From: Dehalococcoidia bacterium
Lineage (GTDB): Bacteria; Chloroflexota; Dehalococcoidia; SHYB01; SHYL01
Assembly: GCA_009692825.1 (NCBI GenBank)
Contig: SHYL01000006.1
Location: 1-43,327, forward strand
Direction of reading: 5' to 3'
DNA length: 43,327 nucleotides
A program made the position numbers and the translations under genes. Position 1 is the stretch's first letter, and the number at the start of each line of letters is the position of its first letter. This document shows, piece after piece, positions 1-7,910 of the stretch. A model generated the notes under the pieces. It saw only the letters and a program-made list of their open reading frames with translations, was not told where the DNA came from and ran no database searches.

Positions 1-1
1 C

Positions 2-604
2 ATCGGCGCAATCATGGACCTTGTTACCTCATCCAGAGGTGAATATGTAAAGATGGAGTACTTGGACTCTAAACCAGCGCAGGTAGGAGACCGTGAAAAC
101 TCCGAACCCGCAAAGGACCCGCGAGTATTGCTAGCCTACAAGGTTCCTCTGGCGGAAGTACTGGTGGATTTCTACGATCAGTTGAAATCTCGAACACAGG
201 GATATGCATCGCTGGATTACAACGTAACTGATCACCGTCCCAGCGAACTTGTAAAACTGGATATCCTAGTGAACGGTATACCTGTAGACGCGTTGTCCAG
301 AATCTCGCATAAGAGTGATGCCTATCAACAGGGAAAGGCTCTAGTTGAAAAGCTTAAGGAGCTCATACCCAGGCAATTATTTGATGCGCCTATACAAGCC
401 GCAATCGGCAGCAAGATTATCGCGAGAGAGACCGTAAAGGCTAAACGCAAGGACGTGCTCGCCAAATGTTACGGCGGCGACGTCTCACGCAAACGCAAGC
501 TTTTGGAAAAACAGGCCGAGGGCAAGAAACGAATGAAGATGGTGGGCAGTGTAGAGATCCCTCAGGAAGCATTCCTGGCGGTTCTTAAAATGGAGAGAGA
601 GTAA
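2..604 (+). CDS. lepA: Elongation factor 4 (LepA), C-terminal part, cut by window start
   Basis: This is the last ~200 residues of the ribosome back-translocase GTPase LepA/EF-4. The frame is open from base 2, so the ATG at 14 given in the ORF track is internal; the GTPase, beta-barrel and domain III lie outside the window. What remains is the end of the EF-G domain V-like region followed by the LepA-specific C-terminal domain. Family signatures include the SRGEY block, [20 protein letters not shown], and the basic tail [18 protein letters not shown], which is nearly invariant in LepA. It converges on galU with one base between the two stop codons, so no separate terminator fits between them. 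Family assignment is secure; the 5' part is not visible. Confidence 0.96.
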   Translation: MGAIMDLVTSSRGEYVKMEYLDSKPAQVGDRENSEPAKDPRVLLAYKVPLAEVLVDFYDQLKSRTQGYASLDYNVTDHRPSELVKLDILVNGIPVDALSRISHKSDAYQQGKALVEKLKELIPRQLFDAPIQAAIGSKIIARETVKAKRKDVLAKCYGGDVSRKRKLLEKQAEGKKRMKMVGSVEIPQEAFLAVLKMERE

Positions 605-605
605 G

Positions 606-1481
606 CTAGTCCTTGGGCTTGCTTAGCAGGGACTTAATGTATTCTCTGAATTCTCCGCTAATATTCTTGTCTTTCAGCGCAAATGCGACCGACGCCTTCA
701 GGAGTCCCAGAGGATTGCCGACATCAAACCTCGTTCCAGTCAACTCACAAGCGTAAACACTTTCCTGACTAATAAGCGTGTTTATGGCGTCCGTAAGCGG
801 TATTTCGCCCAGTGCGCCTGTCTGCTTTACCTGAAGCTTCCGAAAGACCTCAGGCGATAGTATGTACCGGCCGACGATACCTAAATCTGACGGCGCCTTA
901 TCTGCGGACGGCTTCTCTGTCATGCTCATAACGCGGTATGTCTTATCAGACAGCTTTTTGGGCTTTATGACACCATAAGCACTTATTCTTTCCATTGGAA
1001 CACGCTGAACAGCAACGATTGAGCCACCAAGCTTGCCGTAAACGTTTAAAAGCTGCTTAAGGGCTGGTATCTCCGCATCGATAATATCGTCTGGCAAAAG
1101 TAAGGCAAAAGGCTCATTACCTATCGAATCCTTTGCCATCAGAACCGCATGCCCAAACCCAAGCTGCTCAGTCTGCTGCACAAAGTGGAACTCTGCCATT
1201 TTAGATATAGCACGAACCTGTTCCAATAACTCCGGCTTTTTCGAGAGAGCTTTTTCCAAAGCGGGAGAAGGGCTGAAGTAGTCCTGCATGGAATTTTTAC
1301 CTGCGTTTGTGACAACAGTGATATCGCGTATTCCACACATGACTGCTTCTTCTACAACATAGTGAATCATCGGGCGGTCCAGCAGCGGGAGCATCTCTTT
1401 CTGAACAGATTTGGTGGCGGGCAGGAACCGTGTTCCCATGCCTGCGGCAGTTATTACCGCTTTGCGTATCACGTTAGGCAT
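606..1481 (-). CDS. galU: UTP-glucose-1-phosphate uridylyltransferase
   Basis: GalU makes UDP-glucose from UTP and glucose-1-phosphate, feeding surface polysaccharide and glycolipid synthesis in the cytoplasm. The 291-aa protein has the usual family length. The N-terminal nucleotide-binding signature AAGMGTRFLPATKS is followed by KEMLPLLDRPMIHYVVEEA, with the Mg-binding LLPDD motif near residue 130 and the TEKP and FDVGNPLGLLKA blocks further on. The ATG start overlaps the 3' end of the MscS-family gene by 8 bp, so the two are probably cotranscribed and translationally coupled. The stop codon lies 1 bp from the convergent lepA stop. The glycosyltransferase and GalT-like genes near 39 kb may use the same sugar nucleotide pool, but that link is inference. 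Confidence 0.95.
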   Translation of the reverse strand: MPNVIRKAVITAAGMGTRFLPATKSVQKEMLPLLDRPMIHYVVEEAVMCGIRDITVVTNAGKNSMQDYFSPSPALEKALSKKPELLEQVRAISKMAEFHFVQQTEQLGFGHAVLMAKDSIGNEPFALLLPDDIIDAEIPALKQLLNVYGKLGGSIVAVQRVPMERISAYGVIKPKKLSDKTYRVMSMTEKPSADKAPSDLGIVGRYILSPEVFRKLQVKQTGALGEIPLTDAINTLISQESVYACELTGTRFDVGNPLGLLKASVAFALKDKNISGEFREYIKSLLSKPKD

Positions 1482-2625
1482 GTTTTTGCTCAGTGTTTCT
1501 ATTTGGGTAACTATTGGGAGTGCCTGGAGTCGGGACTTCTATCTCAGCTTGATCGAAAGCCCTTTTAAGCCGCAGCCTGTATTCTCCGGCAACATCCCAT
1601 CGCTTTGTCGGAAGAGTTTCCACGATGACTTTCATTTCAACACCAGTCGATGAAAAATTTTCTACGCGCAGGAAATATATGGCTTCATTCATGAAAGGCC
1701 CCCATTTGGGATCCATCTTCATCTCTTCACCAACCGCATCTATTATCTCGATGCATTTAGCTAGGTCTTCGCTATACGCAACAGTAATATTCAAATTCAC
1801 GCGTGACCTGAACCTGGTCAGGTTGCTACTGGTCTTTATCTCCCCGTTCGGCATCGAATGAACCGTTAAGTCGAAGTCTCTAAGTACCGTACGCCTGAGG
1901 TTGAAGTCTTCAACGAGTCCCGATACGCCTGCGATACTCACAACATCGCCTACTCTAAACTGATCCTCCATCACTATAAATACTCCTGCAAGCAACTCGC
2001 GTACCATGTTCTGCGCCCCGAATGCTAGAGCTAGGCCGATAATGCCTGCGCCAGCCAGCAGTGGTGCAATGTTAACTCCCAGCTCGGAAATGATCATGAA
2101 GAAGGCCATCATGATCACTACTGTCGAAACAGCAGAAGATACCACACGCTCTGGAGTCGCTATACGCTTAGCGACATCTTCAGGTCTGTCATCATTACCG
2201 TTTACCGTGACGGCATGCCTTACAAACTGCGGGATAAACACCTTCACCACTCGCATGATAACTATGCTAACCAGCCCAATTCCAATTATGGTTATAAGCC
2301 GCGACGCCAGCCATCGCCCAAAATCAGCAGCTAGATTGCCAATATTGCTAAGCGAATTGGATGTGTCTACCACGAGAGTATTTGCTACAGAAAATCCAGC
2401 CGCAGTCAACACAAAGGCTGAAATCAAGAAAAGAAGAATGCGGGTGGTTCCTTTTTTATACGCTGAAAGGTCCGCGTGGATAAGGTCATCCCTCCACTGA
2501 TAAAATGCCTCGACTCTTTTTAGGAGGACCCACCAAACGATCAAGATAACCGCGGCCAAAAGTCCTCCGGCTACACCGATCCACCAAAGTGGACGCGCAT
2601 TCTCAAGAACTAGAACAAGTTCCAT
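1474..2625 (-). CDS. MscS-family mechanosensitive ion channel
   Basis: A small-conductance mechanosensitive channel protein of 383 aa, in the inner membrane, expected to release solutes on hypo-osmotic shock. An N-terminal hydrophobic helix (residues ~12-34) and two more membrane segments (~60-85 and ~105-130) precede the pore-lining helix around AGAGIIGLALAFGAQNMVRE, the glycine/alanine-rich TM3 typical of MscS. The cytoplasmic beta domain follows (VMEDQFRVGDVVSIAG, then MPNGEI), and then the C-terminal alpha/beta domain. It ends inside the start of galU (8 bp overlap). No osmotic-response element could be recognised in the 160-bp upstream gap that also holds the tRNA-Arg leader. Confidence 0.93.
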   Translation of the reverse strand: MELVLVLENARPLWWIGVAGGLLAAVILIVWWVLLKRVEAFYQWRDDLIHADLSAYKKGTTRILLFLISAFVLTAAGFSVANTLVVDTSNSLSNIGNLAADFGRWLASRLITIIGIGLVSIVIMRVVKVFIPQFVRHAVTVNGNDDRPEDVAKRIATPERVVSSAVSTVVIMMAFFMIISELGVNIAPLLAGAGIIGLALAFGAQNMVRELLAGVFIVMEDQFRVGDVVSIAGVSGLVEDFNLRRTVLRDFDLTVHSMPNGEIKTSSNLTRFRSRVNLNITVAYSEDLAKCIEIIDAVGEEMKMDPKWGPFMNEAIYFLRVENFSSTGVEMKVIVETLPTKRWDVAGEYRLRLKRAFDQAEIEVPTPGTPNSYPNRNTEQKHA

Positions 2626-2786
2626 GTCAGACTCCAGTCGGCATAGCTTAAATAACCCGAGGATTCAGTTGATTGAAAGTTACAGGAAAATCAGGATAAC
2701 CGTAAAGGTAAATCAAGCTAAATTATAAACCAACGTTTAGGGCAAGACCGCGTTTATGCAATGCAAGTATGTAAAATAGTCCTTGC

Positions 2787-2863
2787 GCGTCCGTAGCTCA
2801 ATTGGACAGAGCATCAGACTTCGAATCTGAGGGTTCAGGGTTCGAGTCCCTGCGGGCGCACCA
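2787..2863 (+). tRNA. tRNA-Arg (anticodon TCG), CCA encoded
   Basis: A 77-nt cloverleaf. The acceptor arm is GCGTCCG with CGGGCGC (one G-U pair). The anticodon stem TCAGA/TCTGA encloses loop CTTCGAA with anticodon TCG. The T arm CAGGG/CCCTG has loop TTCGAGT. The discriminator is A and the 3' CCA is encoded. The anticodon reads CGA arginine codons. It stands alone between two reverse-strand genes; the ORF predicted across it on the minus strand is an antisense artefact. Confidence 0.95.
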
Positions 2864-2876
2864 CATAGGTATCTAG

Positions 2877-3761
2877 CTAGTCTTTGTGCTTGAATGTGCT
2901 TCTCAGAATATCCATGAACCACATGACCGGCTTAGACAATGTTTTCCCGTGCAGAGTTACAGTTCCAACCTGATCTACAGGCATAAGAGTCCCAAGATTG
3001 ATCACGCCAACTTTATCTCTATCTTCGTGTTCTATACTTAGGCGCGGTCCCACAGAGATTCCCATGCCCAAAGCTACGTAGCGCTTTATCATATCCATAC
3101 CGTCTAACTCCATAACTATTTCATAGTTAAGGCCTTTTCGCTTGAACTCTTCCTCCAGCATCGTCCTAGTGTACGTTCCGCGGCCCATCAAAATCAGAGG
3201 CCACTCGGCAATCTGGTCAAGCCTGGTGATCTGCTGCTTAAGCAATGGATGCTGCGCAGGGGTAATAATCACGCGTTCATAAGGAAATAGCCCTTCGAAA
3301 TCAAAATCTCGTTTGCGCTCATGCCCGGGAAGTATGCCTACATCAGCCTCGCCATCAGAAAGCATCTGTAAGATTTCGGCGCGCGTGCCTGAGCGCACGA
3401 TCAACTTAACGTGAGGGTGCTCTTCGATAAATTTCTTCGATACACTTAGCAGGGCATGCGAAATGATTTCATACGTGGAGCCAATCCGGACCGGGCCCTG
3501 TTCTTCAGCAGATGCCGTTTTCGCAGCAAGGCCATCTATACCCTGAAGCAAAGGCTCAACAAGCTCCATCAGTTTGATAGCTGCAGAAGTAGGCTGAAGC
3601 GGACGCTTAACCCTGTCAAACAGCAGGACGCCGAGTTCATCCTCAAGCTTCTTGATGTGCATTGTTACGGTTGGTTGGCCAAGTCGAAGCTGCTTAGCTG
3701 CTTTAGAAACGCTTTTAAGTCTCCCGACCGCATGAAAGCTTTTCAGTTCTCTGATTTCCAT
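2877..3761 (-). CDS. LysR-family transcriptional regulator
   Basis: A LysR-type regulator of ~294 aa. Residues 1-60 form the winged helix-turn-helix (SVSKAAKQLRLGQPTVTMHIKK, then LEDELGVLLFDR). From about residue 90 comes a periplasmic-binding-protein-like effector domain (VRIGSTYEI, ADVGILPG, GMGISVGPR). The effector is not predictable from sequence, though the fold resembles CysB/CbbR-type members. The ORF track starts at a GTG at 3767; the ATG at 3761 is preferred because AGGTG lies just upstream, although that spacing is short and the start stays uncertain. It is divergent from a 54-aa ORF, and the shared 115-bp intergenic region contains a T-N11-A LysR box. That arrangement is typical of a LysR regulator controlling the adjacent divergent gene. 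Confidence 0.93.
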   Translation of the reverse strand: MEIRELKSFHAVGRLKSVSKAAKQLRLGQPTVTMHIKKLEDELGVLLFDRVKRPLQPTSAAIKLMELVEPLLQGIDGLAAKTASAEEQGPVRIGSTYEIISHALLSVSKKFIEEHPHVKLIVRSGTRAEILQMLSDGEADVGILPGHERKRDFDFEGLFPYERVIITPAQHPLLKQQITRLDQIAEWPLILMGRGTYTRTMLEEEFKRKGLNYEIVMELDGMDMIKRYVALGMGISVGPRLSIEHEDRDKVGVINLGTLMPVDQVGTVTLHGKTLSKPVMWFMDILRSTFKHKD

Positions 3762-3808
3762 ACTCACCTGCTATATCAGAAATATATATAGTGTTTATTA
3801 GTTCATAT

Positions 3809-3830
3809 CTATTGACATGATAGTATCTAT
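3809..3830. promoter_or_regulatory. Candidate LysR (T-N11-A) operator
   Basis: CTAT-N7-ATAG at 3809-3823 is an inverted repeat containing the T-N11-A core typical of LysR boxes. It is followed, sharing the ATAG half, by ATAG-TAT-CTAT at 3820-3830. The box overlaps the -35 element of the forward promoter. It sits between the lysR gene and the divergent 54-aa ORF, so it could serve autoregulation or control of the small gene. The assignment rests on motif and position only. Confidence 0.55.
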
Positions 3831-3840
3831 AAACGACAAT
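3812..3840 (+). promoter_or_regulatory. Sigma70-type promoter for the 54-aa ORF
   Basis: A perfect TTGACA (3812-3817) is followed after 17 bp by GACAAT (3835-3840, four of six consensus bases). Transcription would begin about 30 bp upstream of the AAAGGAGGGG ribosome binding site of the small ORF. The -35 is embedded in the LysR inverted repeat, so regulator binding should affect polymerase access. Confidence 0.6.
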
Positions 3841-3875
3841 TAAGTCAAATCTCAAAGAAAGGAGGGGTTCAACAA

Positions 3876-4040
3876 ATGTTCAAAGAACTCTTGACTCAGA
3901 TAAACAAGTCTCGCAAGTCGGAGCTCGAAGCCTACCTGATGGATATCCATCGAATGGGCTTACAGGGAGCTCCTTCATTAGAAGATGCGCGCAAAGACTA
4001 CATCAAAAGTCGCGATCTAATGACAATTAAGATCATCTAA
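3876..4040 (+). CDS. 54-aa protein of unknown function, divergent from lysR
   Basis: This ORF is too short for the track. It starts at ATG 3876, ten or fewer bases after a near-perfect Shine-Dalgarno (AAAGGAGGGG), and ends at TAA 4038-4040. The 54-aa product begins MFKELLTQINKSRKSELEAY and is charged and predicted helical, with no membrane segment, signal peptide or cysteine. It is followed within 6 bp by a strong hairpin terminator and preceded by a TTGACA promoter overlapping a LysR box. It therefore forms a complete single-gene unit facing its likely regulator. I do not recognise the family. A DNA- or protein-binding peptide is possible, but nothing in the sequence proves it. Confidence 0.75.
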   Translation: MFKELLTQINKSRKSELEAYLMDIHRMGLQGAPSLEDARKDYIKSRDLMTIKII

Positions 4041-4045
4041 AAACC

Positions 4046-4084
4046 AATTCCCGCTCGCTGAAAAGTGAGTGGGAATTGTTTTAT
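4046..4084. terminator. Bidirectional Rho-independent terminator
   Basis: A 13-bp stem (AATTCCCGCTCGC with GTGAGTGGGAATT, two G-U pairs) and a 6-nt loop are followed by GTTTTAT on the plus strand. On the minus strand the same hairpin is followed by GGTTTTTAG. It can end both the small ORF (stop 4040) and the btu-cob operon (stop 4130). Confidence 0.85.
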
Positions 4085-4129
4085 GTAGAAGTTCACGAAA
4101 AACGTTCGCATCCCTAATAATTTCCAAAC

Positions 4130-4693
4130 TCAAAACTCCATGCCCGGTTGAGCCTTTATTCCCTGGTCCCTGTAAGGATGCTTGATTTCTCGCATCTCAG
4201 TGACGAGATCTGCATAATCTATAAGCTCCTGCGGGGCTCCGCCGCCCGTAATGATCACATGCATCATGGGTTTCCGTTTTTTCAAGGTCTCAATCACTTC
4301 TTCGACTTTTATCCAGTCATATTTGAGCGGGTAAGTAAATTCATCAAGAATAATTATGTCTTCCTTGCCCTCTAAGATGGCATTTTTGCATTTTTCCCAT
4401 TGAGCCCTAGCTATTTCGCTCGTGTTATCTATGTCTTTAGACTTCCACGTGAACCCGTCCCCCATTGCCTCTATCGTTATGTTTAGTTTCTTGGCAGCCC
4501 TGTGCTCTCCAAACATCGCCCCTGTGTGCTTAAGAAACTAAAACATGTGCACATTCATATCGCGACCCCAAGCTCTGAACAGAACCCCAAGTGCAGCTGA
4601 AGTTTTCCCCTTCCCGTTCCCGGTATTTATGATTACAAGGCCTTTTTTAGTCCGAGGCCCCTTAACCTGCTGATGTTCATGTTCCTCTGTCAT
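4130..4693 (-). pseudogene. cobO: Corrinoid adenosyltransferase (CobO/BtuR) interrupted by in-frame TAG
   Basis: ATP:cob(I)alamin adenosyltransferase of the CobA/CobO/BtuR family, which attaches the adenosyl group to imported or synthesised corrinoids. Reading from ATG 4693 (preceded by AGGTGAG) gives 187 codons, the normal length. The P-loop [12 protein letters not shown] lies at residues ~23-34, and the LDEFTYPLKYDW and HVIITGGGAPQELIDYADL family blocks follow. Codon 52 (4538-4540 on the plus strand) is TAG, exactly where the family has Q in a QFLK motif, so a single C-to-T change explains it. The ORF-track entry 4130-4516 is only the downstream restart and lacks the P-loop. There is no other frame damage. 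It is the last gene of the riboswitch-controlled cobalamin operon, 24 bp after btuD. It could be a nonsense mutation, a base error in the assembly, or amber readthrough. Confidence 0.88.
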
Positions 4694-4717
4694 ATCTCAC
4701 CTGTTATAAAATAAGGT

Positions 4718-5536
4718 CTAATTGTTTGCTTGTGGAATCTGGCGTATCACGCTTAACGCCAGTGAATTGATAACCGAATCTGTATAGACGTTGACCTCCA
4801 CACCGAAAGCCAACGCTATATTCTCGTACGTAAGCACATCCTTTGGAGTTCCGAAGGCCAGCATGCTGCCGCGGTTCAGAATCAGGAGTTTATCGCAATA
4901 TCTGGCAGCTAGCGAAATATCGTGGATTGCGGCTATTGCACTCATGCCTGAAGATGTTAGGCCCTTCACTATCTGAAACAGCTTAAGCTGGTGACTAATA
5001 TCCAGGTTGGCTGTGGGCTCATCCAAAAGCATAACTCTGGGCTGCTGTGAAAGTGCCCTTGCTAAAAAGACTCGCTGGCGCTCGCCCCCTGATAGAGTAG
5101 CCATAGTCCTGTCCATAAATTGCTCTGTATCCGTTGCACGCATGGCTCCCAGGGCAATTTTCTTATCGAGCGTACTTTCTACTTGCAGTCTGCCCATAAA
5201 CGGATAACGCCCCATCATGACTATTTCAAAGCAGGTGAAGCCGAATGTAAAACCTGGAACCTGAGAGATTAGTGCAACCTTTTTTGCAACCTCCTTGACA
5301 CTCATGTCAGAAATTGAGGCCCCGTCAATCAATACAGAGCCTGACTTCGGCTTTAGAATGCCCGCCATCAACCGGAGCAACGTTGTTTTACCAGCTCCAT
5401 TGGGGCCTATGACACCCAGCAGTTCACCTGGCGAGATCGTGATGGAAACCTCGTTCAAAAGACGTTTACTTTCGACTTCAAAAGTTAGATGTGAAGCATT
5501 CAGTGTTTCTGTTGATTTCTCAACGTGGATATTCAT
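4718..5536 (-). CDS. btuD: Cobalamin/iron-siderophore type ABC transporter ATPase
   Basis: ATP-binding subunit (272 aa) of a FecCD/BtuCD-type importer, which powers uptake through the BtuC permease on the inner face of the membrane. Visible motifs are Walker A GPNGAGKTTL (residues ~43-52), the signature LSGGERQRVFLARAL, Walker B VMLLDEPTANLD and the H-loop AAIHDISLAARYCD. ATG 5536 overlaps the btuF stop as ATGA, so the two are translationally coupled. Siderophore and cobalamin ATPases cannot be separated by motif. The upstream cobalamin riboswitch and the downstream cobO decide for corrinoids. Residues 1-10 look like a variable N-terminal extension. Confidence 0.93.
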   Translation of the reverse strand: MNIHVEKSTETLNASHLTFEVESKRLLNEVSITISPGELLGVIGPNGAGKTTLLRLMAGILKPKSGSVLIDGASISDMSVKEVAKKVALISQVPGFTFGFTCFEIVMMGRYPFMGRLQVESTLDKKIALGAMRATDTEQFMDRTMATLSGGERQRVFLARALSQQPRVMLLDEPTANLDISHQLKLFQIVKGLTSSGMSAIAAIHDISLAARYCDKLLILNRGSMLAFGTPKDVLTYENIALAFGVEVNVYTDSVINSLALSVIRQIPQANN

Positions 5537-6561
5537 CTCGGAAAACTGAACTCCTGGTATTGTTTATCTTTAAGCTCAGGCCAGATAATTTTCGCCGTCT
5601 CCTCTGCGCCACGAAGATTCCAAAAGGAAAGTGTGGTGAAATACCTGGGAACCGCAACATAAATCCTATTGTTTTTTACCGCCGGTACTTCCGCAAGCAC
5701 CTTGTTGGTCCGCAATTTCTGTATGAACTCACTCGCGCTGGGCTCAGGTTCCGTAACAAGAATCACGTCTGGTGACATAGCAATTACGCTCTCCAGACTT
5801 ATGATGGGGTTATGCTCAAGACCAGCCTCTGACGCCAGGTTGACGGCTCCAGCCATTTCTATGATTTCACCTTCGGTCGAGTCCTTGCCAGCTGTGTAAA
5901 TTTTGTCTGAAAATGAAACGAGTGAAATAACACGCGGTTTTACTCCCGTCTTGCCTTTGACAAACTCTGATAACTCTTTACTCCTATTTGTTACTTCGAC
6001 AGCAAACGCGAGTGCGCGTTGCTCCTCTCCGTAAATGTATCCCATCAAAAGAATGTCATTAACACGGCCATCAAAATGGTTGTTTAGCTCAGTCTGAACA
6101 ACCAGGATACCGACATTATTCAGTGATGCTACCAACTCTGGTTTGGAGTAAGCGCTCACGATCACTATGTCCGGATTGAAAGATGTAATTCTTTCCGGGT
6201 CTCGAGTGACAACCGGAAGGTCCTTGGACATCTTAGCTACGTTGGAGTACTCATCTTTTTTAGTAAATTCACCCACTGCAACGACTCTTTGCGCAGGAAC
6301 CAATGCATAGGTAACTTCATCATGGCCAAGGGAAACCGTAAGTATCCGCTGGGGTTTGGACGGGATAGTAACTTTGCCGTTAAGAACTTCGACAGTCCGC
6401 GGCCAGCCGTGGTTATCCGGGTCAACGATTCCTTTAACCGCCGCGAATGGGTTACTTGATGCAACCGCAGTAGGGACAGTTCTTGAATCACCGCATGCAG
6501 ATGACCCAAGGGAAGCGAAAATCAAAATTGCAGCCAATGACAGTTTCAGTACGTTAAACAT
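5533..6561 (-). CDS. btuF: Cobalamin-binding lipoprotein of ABC importer (BtuF-like)
   Basis: Extracellular substrate-binding protein (342 aa) of the class III helical-backbone fold, expected to deliver corrinoids to BtuCD. The N-terminus is a lipoprotein signal peptide with lipobox SSAC (Cys ~23), so the mature protein is membrane-anchored. This is followed by a TonB-independent FecB/BtuF-like domain: RILTVSLGHDEVTYAL, FNPDIVIVSAYSKPE, AGAVNLASEAG and MSPDVILVTEP. The start has an appropriate GGAGAAT upstream. It lies 9 bp after btuC and overlaps btuD by 4 bp. Binding of iron-siderophores is the alternative, disfavoured by the riboswitch. Confidence 0.92.
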   Translation of the reverse strand: MFNVLKLSLAAILIFASLGSSACGDSRTVPTAVASSNPFAAVKGIVDPDNHGWPRTVEVLNGKVTIPSKPQRILTVSLGHDEVTYALVPAQRVVAVGEFTKKDEYSNVAKMSKDLPVVTRDPERITSFNPDIVIVSAYSKPELVASLNNVGILVVQTELNNHFDGRVNDILLMGYIYGEEQRALAFAVEVTNRSKELSEFVKGKTGVKPRVISLVSFSDKIYTAGKDSTEGEIIEMAGAVNLASEAGLEHNPIISLESVIAMSPDVILVTEPEPSASEFIQKLRTNKVLAEVPAVKNNRIYVAVPRYFTTLSFWNLRGAEETAKIIWPELKDKQYQEFSFPR

Positions 6562-6570
6562 TATTCTCCG

Positions 6571-7644
6571 TTAAAAACTTCCGGTATTACGTTTATTTGC
6601 TATCAAAAGAAACAGGAAAAATGGCGCGCCTATCAGAGAAGTGATTATCCCGACACTGAATTCCGCCGGCTCGATTATGATTCTTGCCAGTGTATCCGCA
6701 AGAATCATAAAGACAGCCCCGCCAAGCGCGCTGACGGGCATGAGAATGCGGTGGTCAGGGCCAACTACAAGCCTGATAATATGCGGCACTATCAAACCAA
6801 CAAAGGCGATAGTCCCGCTTACAGATACAGCTACACCAGTGATTAATGAAGCGAGGACAAGCAATATGGGTCTCACTATGTTCAAAGATATGCCCATGGA
6901 CCTGGCCTCATCATCCCCAATCATGAGAAGGTTTAATTCGCGTGACATCAACATAAGCAATGTTGAGCCCGTAAGAATAAAGGGAGCAGAAATTTGTACG
7001 TGTTCCCAGGTGCGCGAATCCAGTCCACCGGCAAGCCAGAAGACTATTTCCCGCAGAGAGTTAGTATCAGGGACAATAATAAGAACCGTCGAAATTATCG
7101 CCCCTAGAAAAGAGCTTACGGCTATGCCTACCAACAGGAGAGTCGACATTGAAAATCTACCCCCTATGATGGAAAGGAAGTAAACAAGGAACGCTGCACC
7201 CATAGAGCCCGCAAACCCCAAAAGTGGTTGCGCCAAATAAAAATTGCCGCTAAAACCAAGGGCAATGGACAAAACAGCGCCGGCAGCACCCCCTGCAGAA
7301 ACGCCGATTATCCCGGGGTCTGCCATTGGGTTGCGGAACAGCGCCTGCATAGTCGCTCCAGAGAGCGCCAGGGCCAAGCCGACCATGCCAGCGACGATTA
7401 TTCGCGGCAAACGTATGTAATCTATGATTCGCCTATCCGTGACTCCAACATCAACTCCAGTAGGTATACCTAAGTGACTCAAGATAACTGAAACTGTAGC
7501 TGAAAATGGAATACTGACAGGGCCCAAGCTTACCGCAATAATTACAGCAATCATGAGTGCCGCAATAAGTAAACTTAATGCTAGGGCAAGTCTTGAGACC
7601 AGCGATGTATGCTTTGAAATTTTTAGCAGGCTAACGATGCTCAC
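6571..7644 (-). CDS. btuC: Cobalamin ABC transporter permease (FecCD/BtuC family)
   Basis: Membrane permease of the FecCD family with about ten hydrophobic helices; typical blocks are RLPRIIVAGMVGLALALSGA, MADPGIIGVSAGG, GTIAFVGLIVPHIIRL and LGGAVFMILADTLAR. The track starts at TTG 7701, but GTG 7644 is better: GGGAGG stands 5 nt before it, family homology begins soon after, and the GGGAGG is paired in a local hairpin (7650-7675) that would serve as a translational switch. This gives 357 aa, a usual length. It is the first gene of btuC-btuF-btuD-cobO and lies downstream of the cobalamin riboswitch. Confidence 0.92.
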   Translation of the reverse strand: MSIVSLLKISKHTSLVSRLALALSLLIAALMIAVIIAVSLGPVSIPFSATVSVILSHLGIPTGVDVGVTDRRIIDYIRLPRIIVAGMVGLALALSGATMQALFRNPMADPGIIGVSAGGAAGAVLSIALGFSGNFYLAQPLLGFAGSMGAAFLVYFLSIIGGRFSMSTLLLVGIAVSSFLGAIISTVLIIVPDTNSLREIVFWLAGGLDSRTWEHVQISAPFILTGSTLLMLMSRELNLLMIGDDEARSMGISLNIVRPILLVLASLITGVAVSVSGTIAFVGLIVPHIIRLVVGPDHRILMPVSALGGAVFMILADTLARIIIEPAEFSVGIITSLIGAPFFLFLLIANKRNTGSF

Positions 7645-7649
7645 AACAA

Positions 7650-7675
7650 CCTCCCAGCCACGGCGCACTGGGAAG
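7650..7675 (-). promoter_or_regulatory. Hairpin sequestering the btuC ribosome binding site
   Basis: On the minus strand CTTCCCAG and CTGGGAGG form an 8-bp stem (one G-U) around a 10-nt loop. The 3' arm contains GGGAGG, the Shine-Dalgarno of GTG 7644. This is the natural off-state element of a translation-controlling riboswitch whose aptamer lies about 70 nt upstream. It also supports GTG 7644 over the track's TTG 7701. Confidence 0.7.
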
Positions 7676-7745
7676 CTAAAGCGAAAACCCAATTTAATCA
7701 AGGTTTTATAGCTTTGCTCTGTGCGGCGCAGAGGCAGCCAAATTT

Positions 7746-7899
7746 TTCTGGGCAGGTCTCCTGGCTTACGGATCTTCGCTCTCAGACCCTTCCCGTCACA
7801 CCTAGGCGGACAGTAGTTTTACTGATGCGCTCCCCGAATACAGTGGCGCGACCACGGCGGATTCTAACCGCCTTCCCTATAAAGCTTTCGCACCCAGAA
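7746..7899 (-). promoter_or_regulatory. Cobalamin riboswitch (B12 element)
   Basis: The minus strand carries the B12 box AGCCAGGAGACCTGCC (complement at 7751-7766). It also has the conserved core GGGAAG...GAATCCGCC, then GCCACTGTA. Closing stem P1 is TTCTGGG with CCCAGAA (plus-strand 7893-7899 and 7746-7752). The aptamer begins ~12 nt after a TATACT -10 and precedes btuC. Cobalamin binding is expected to lower btu-cob expression. A small CTCTG-N7-CAGAG hairpin lies between the aptamer and the RBS-sequestering hairpin and may form part of the switch. Confidence 0.95.
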
Positions 7900-7910
7900 C
7901 TCGAATCGTT

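Noticed and set aside
2737-2922. 61-aa minus-strand ORF across tRNA-Arg
   Set aside because: It is the antisense translation of the tRNA (GTRTLNPQIRS type peptide), a known false-positive pattern.
4130-4516. 128-aa ORF as a complete cobO
   Set aside because: It lacks the P-loop; the true gene extends to 4693 with the family's N-terminus in the same frame.
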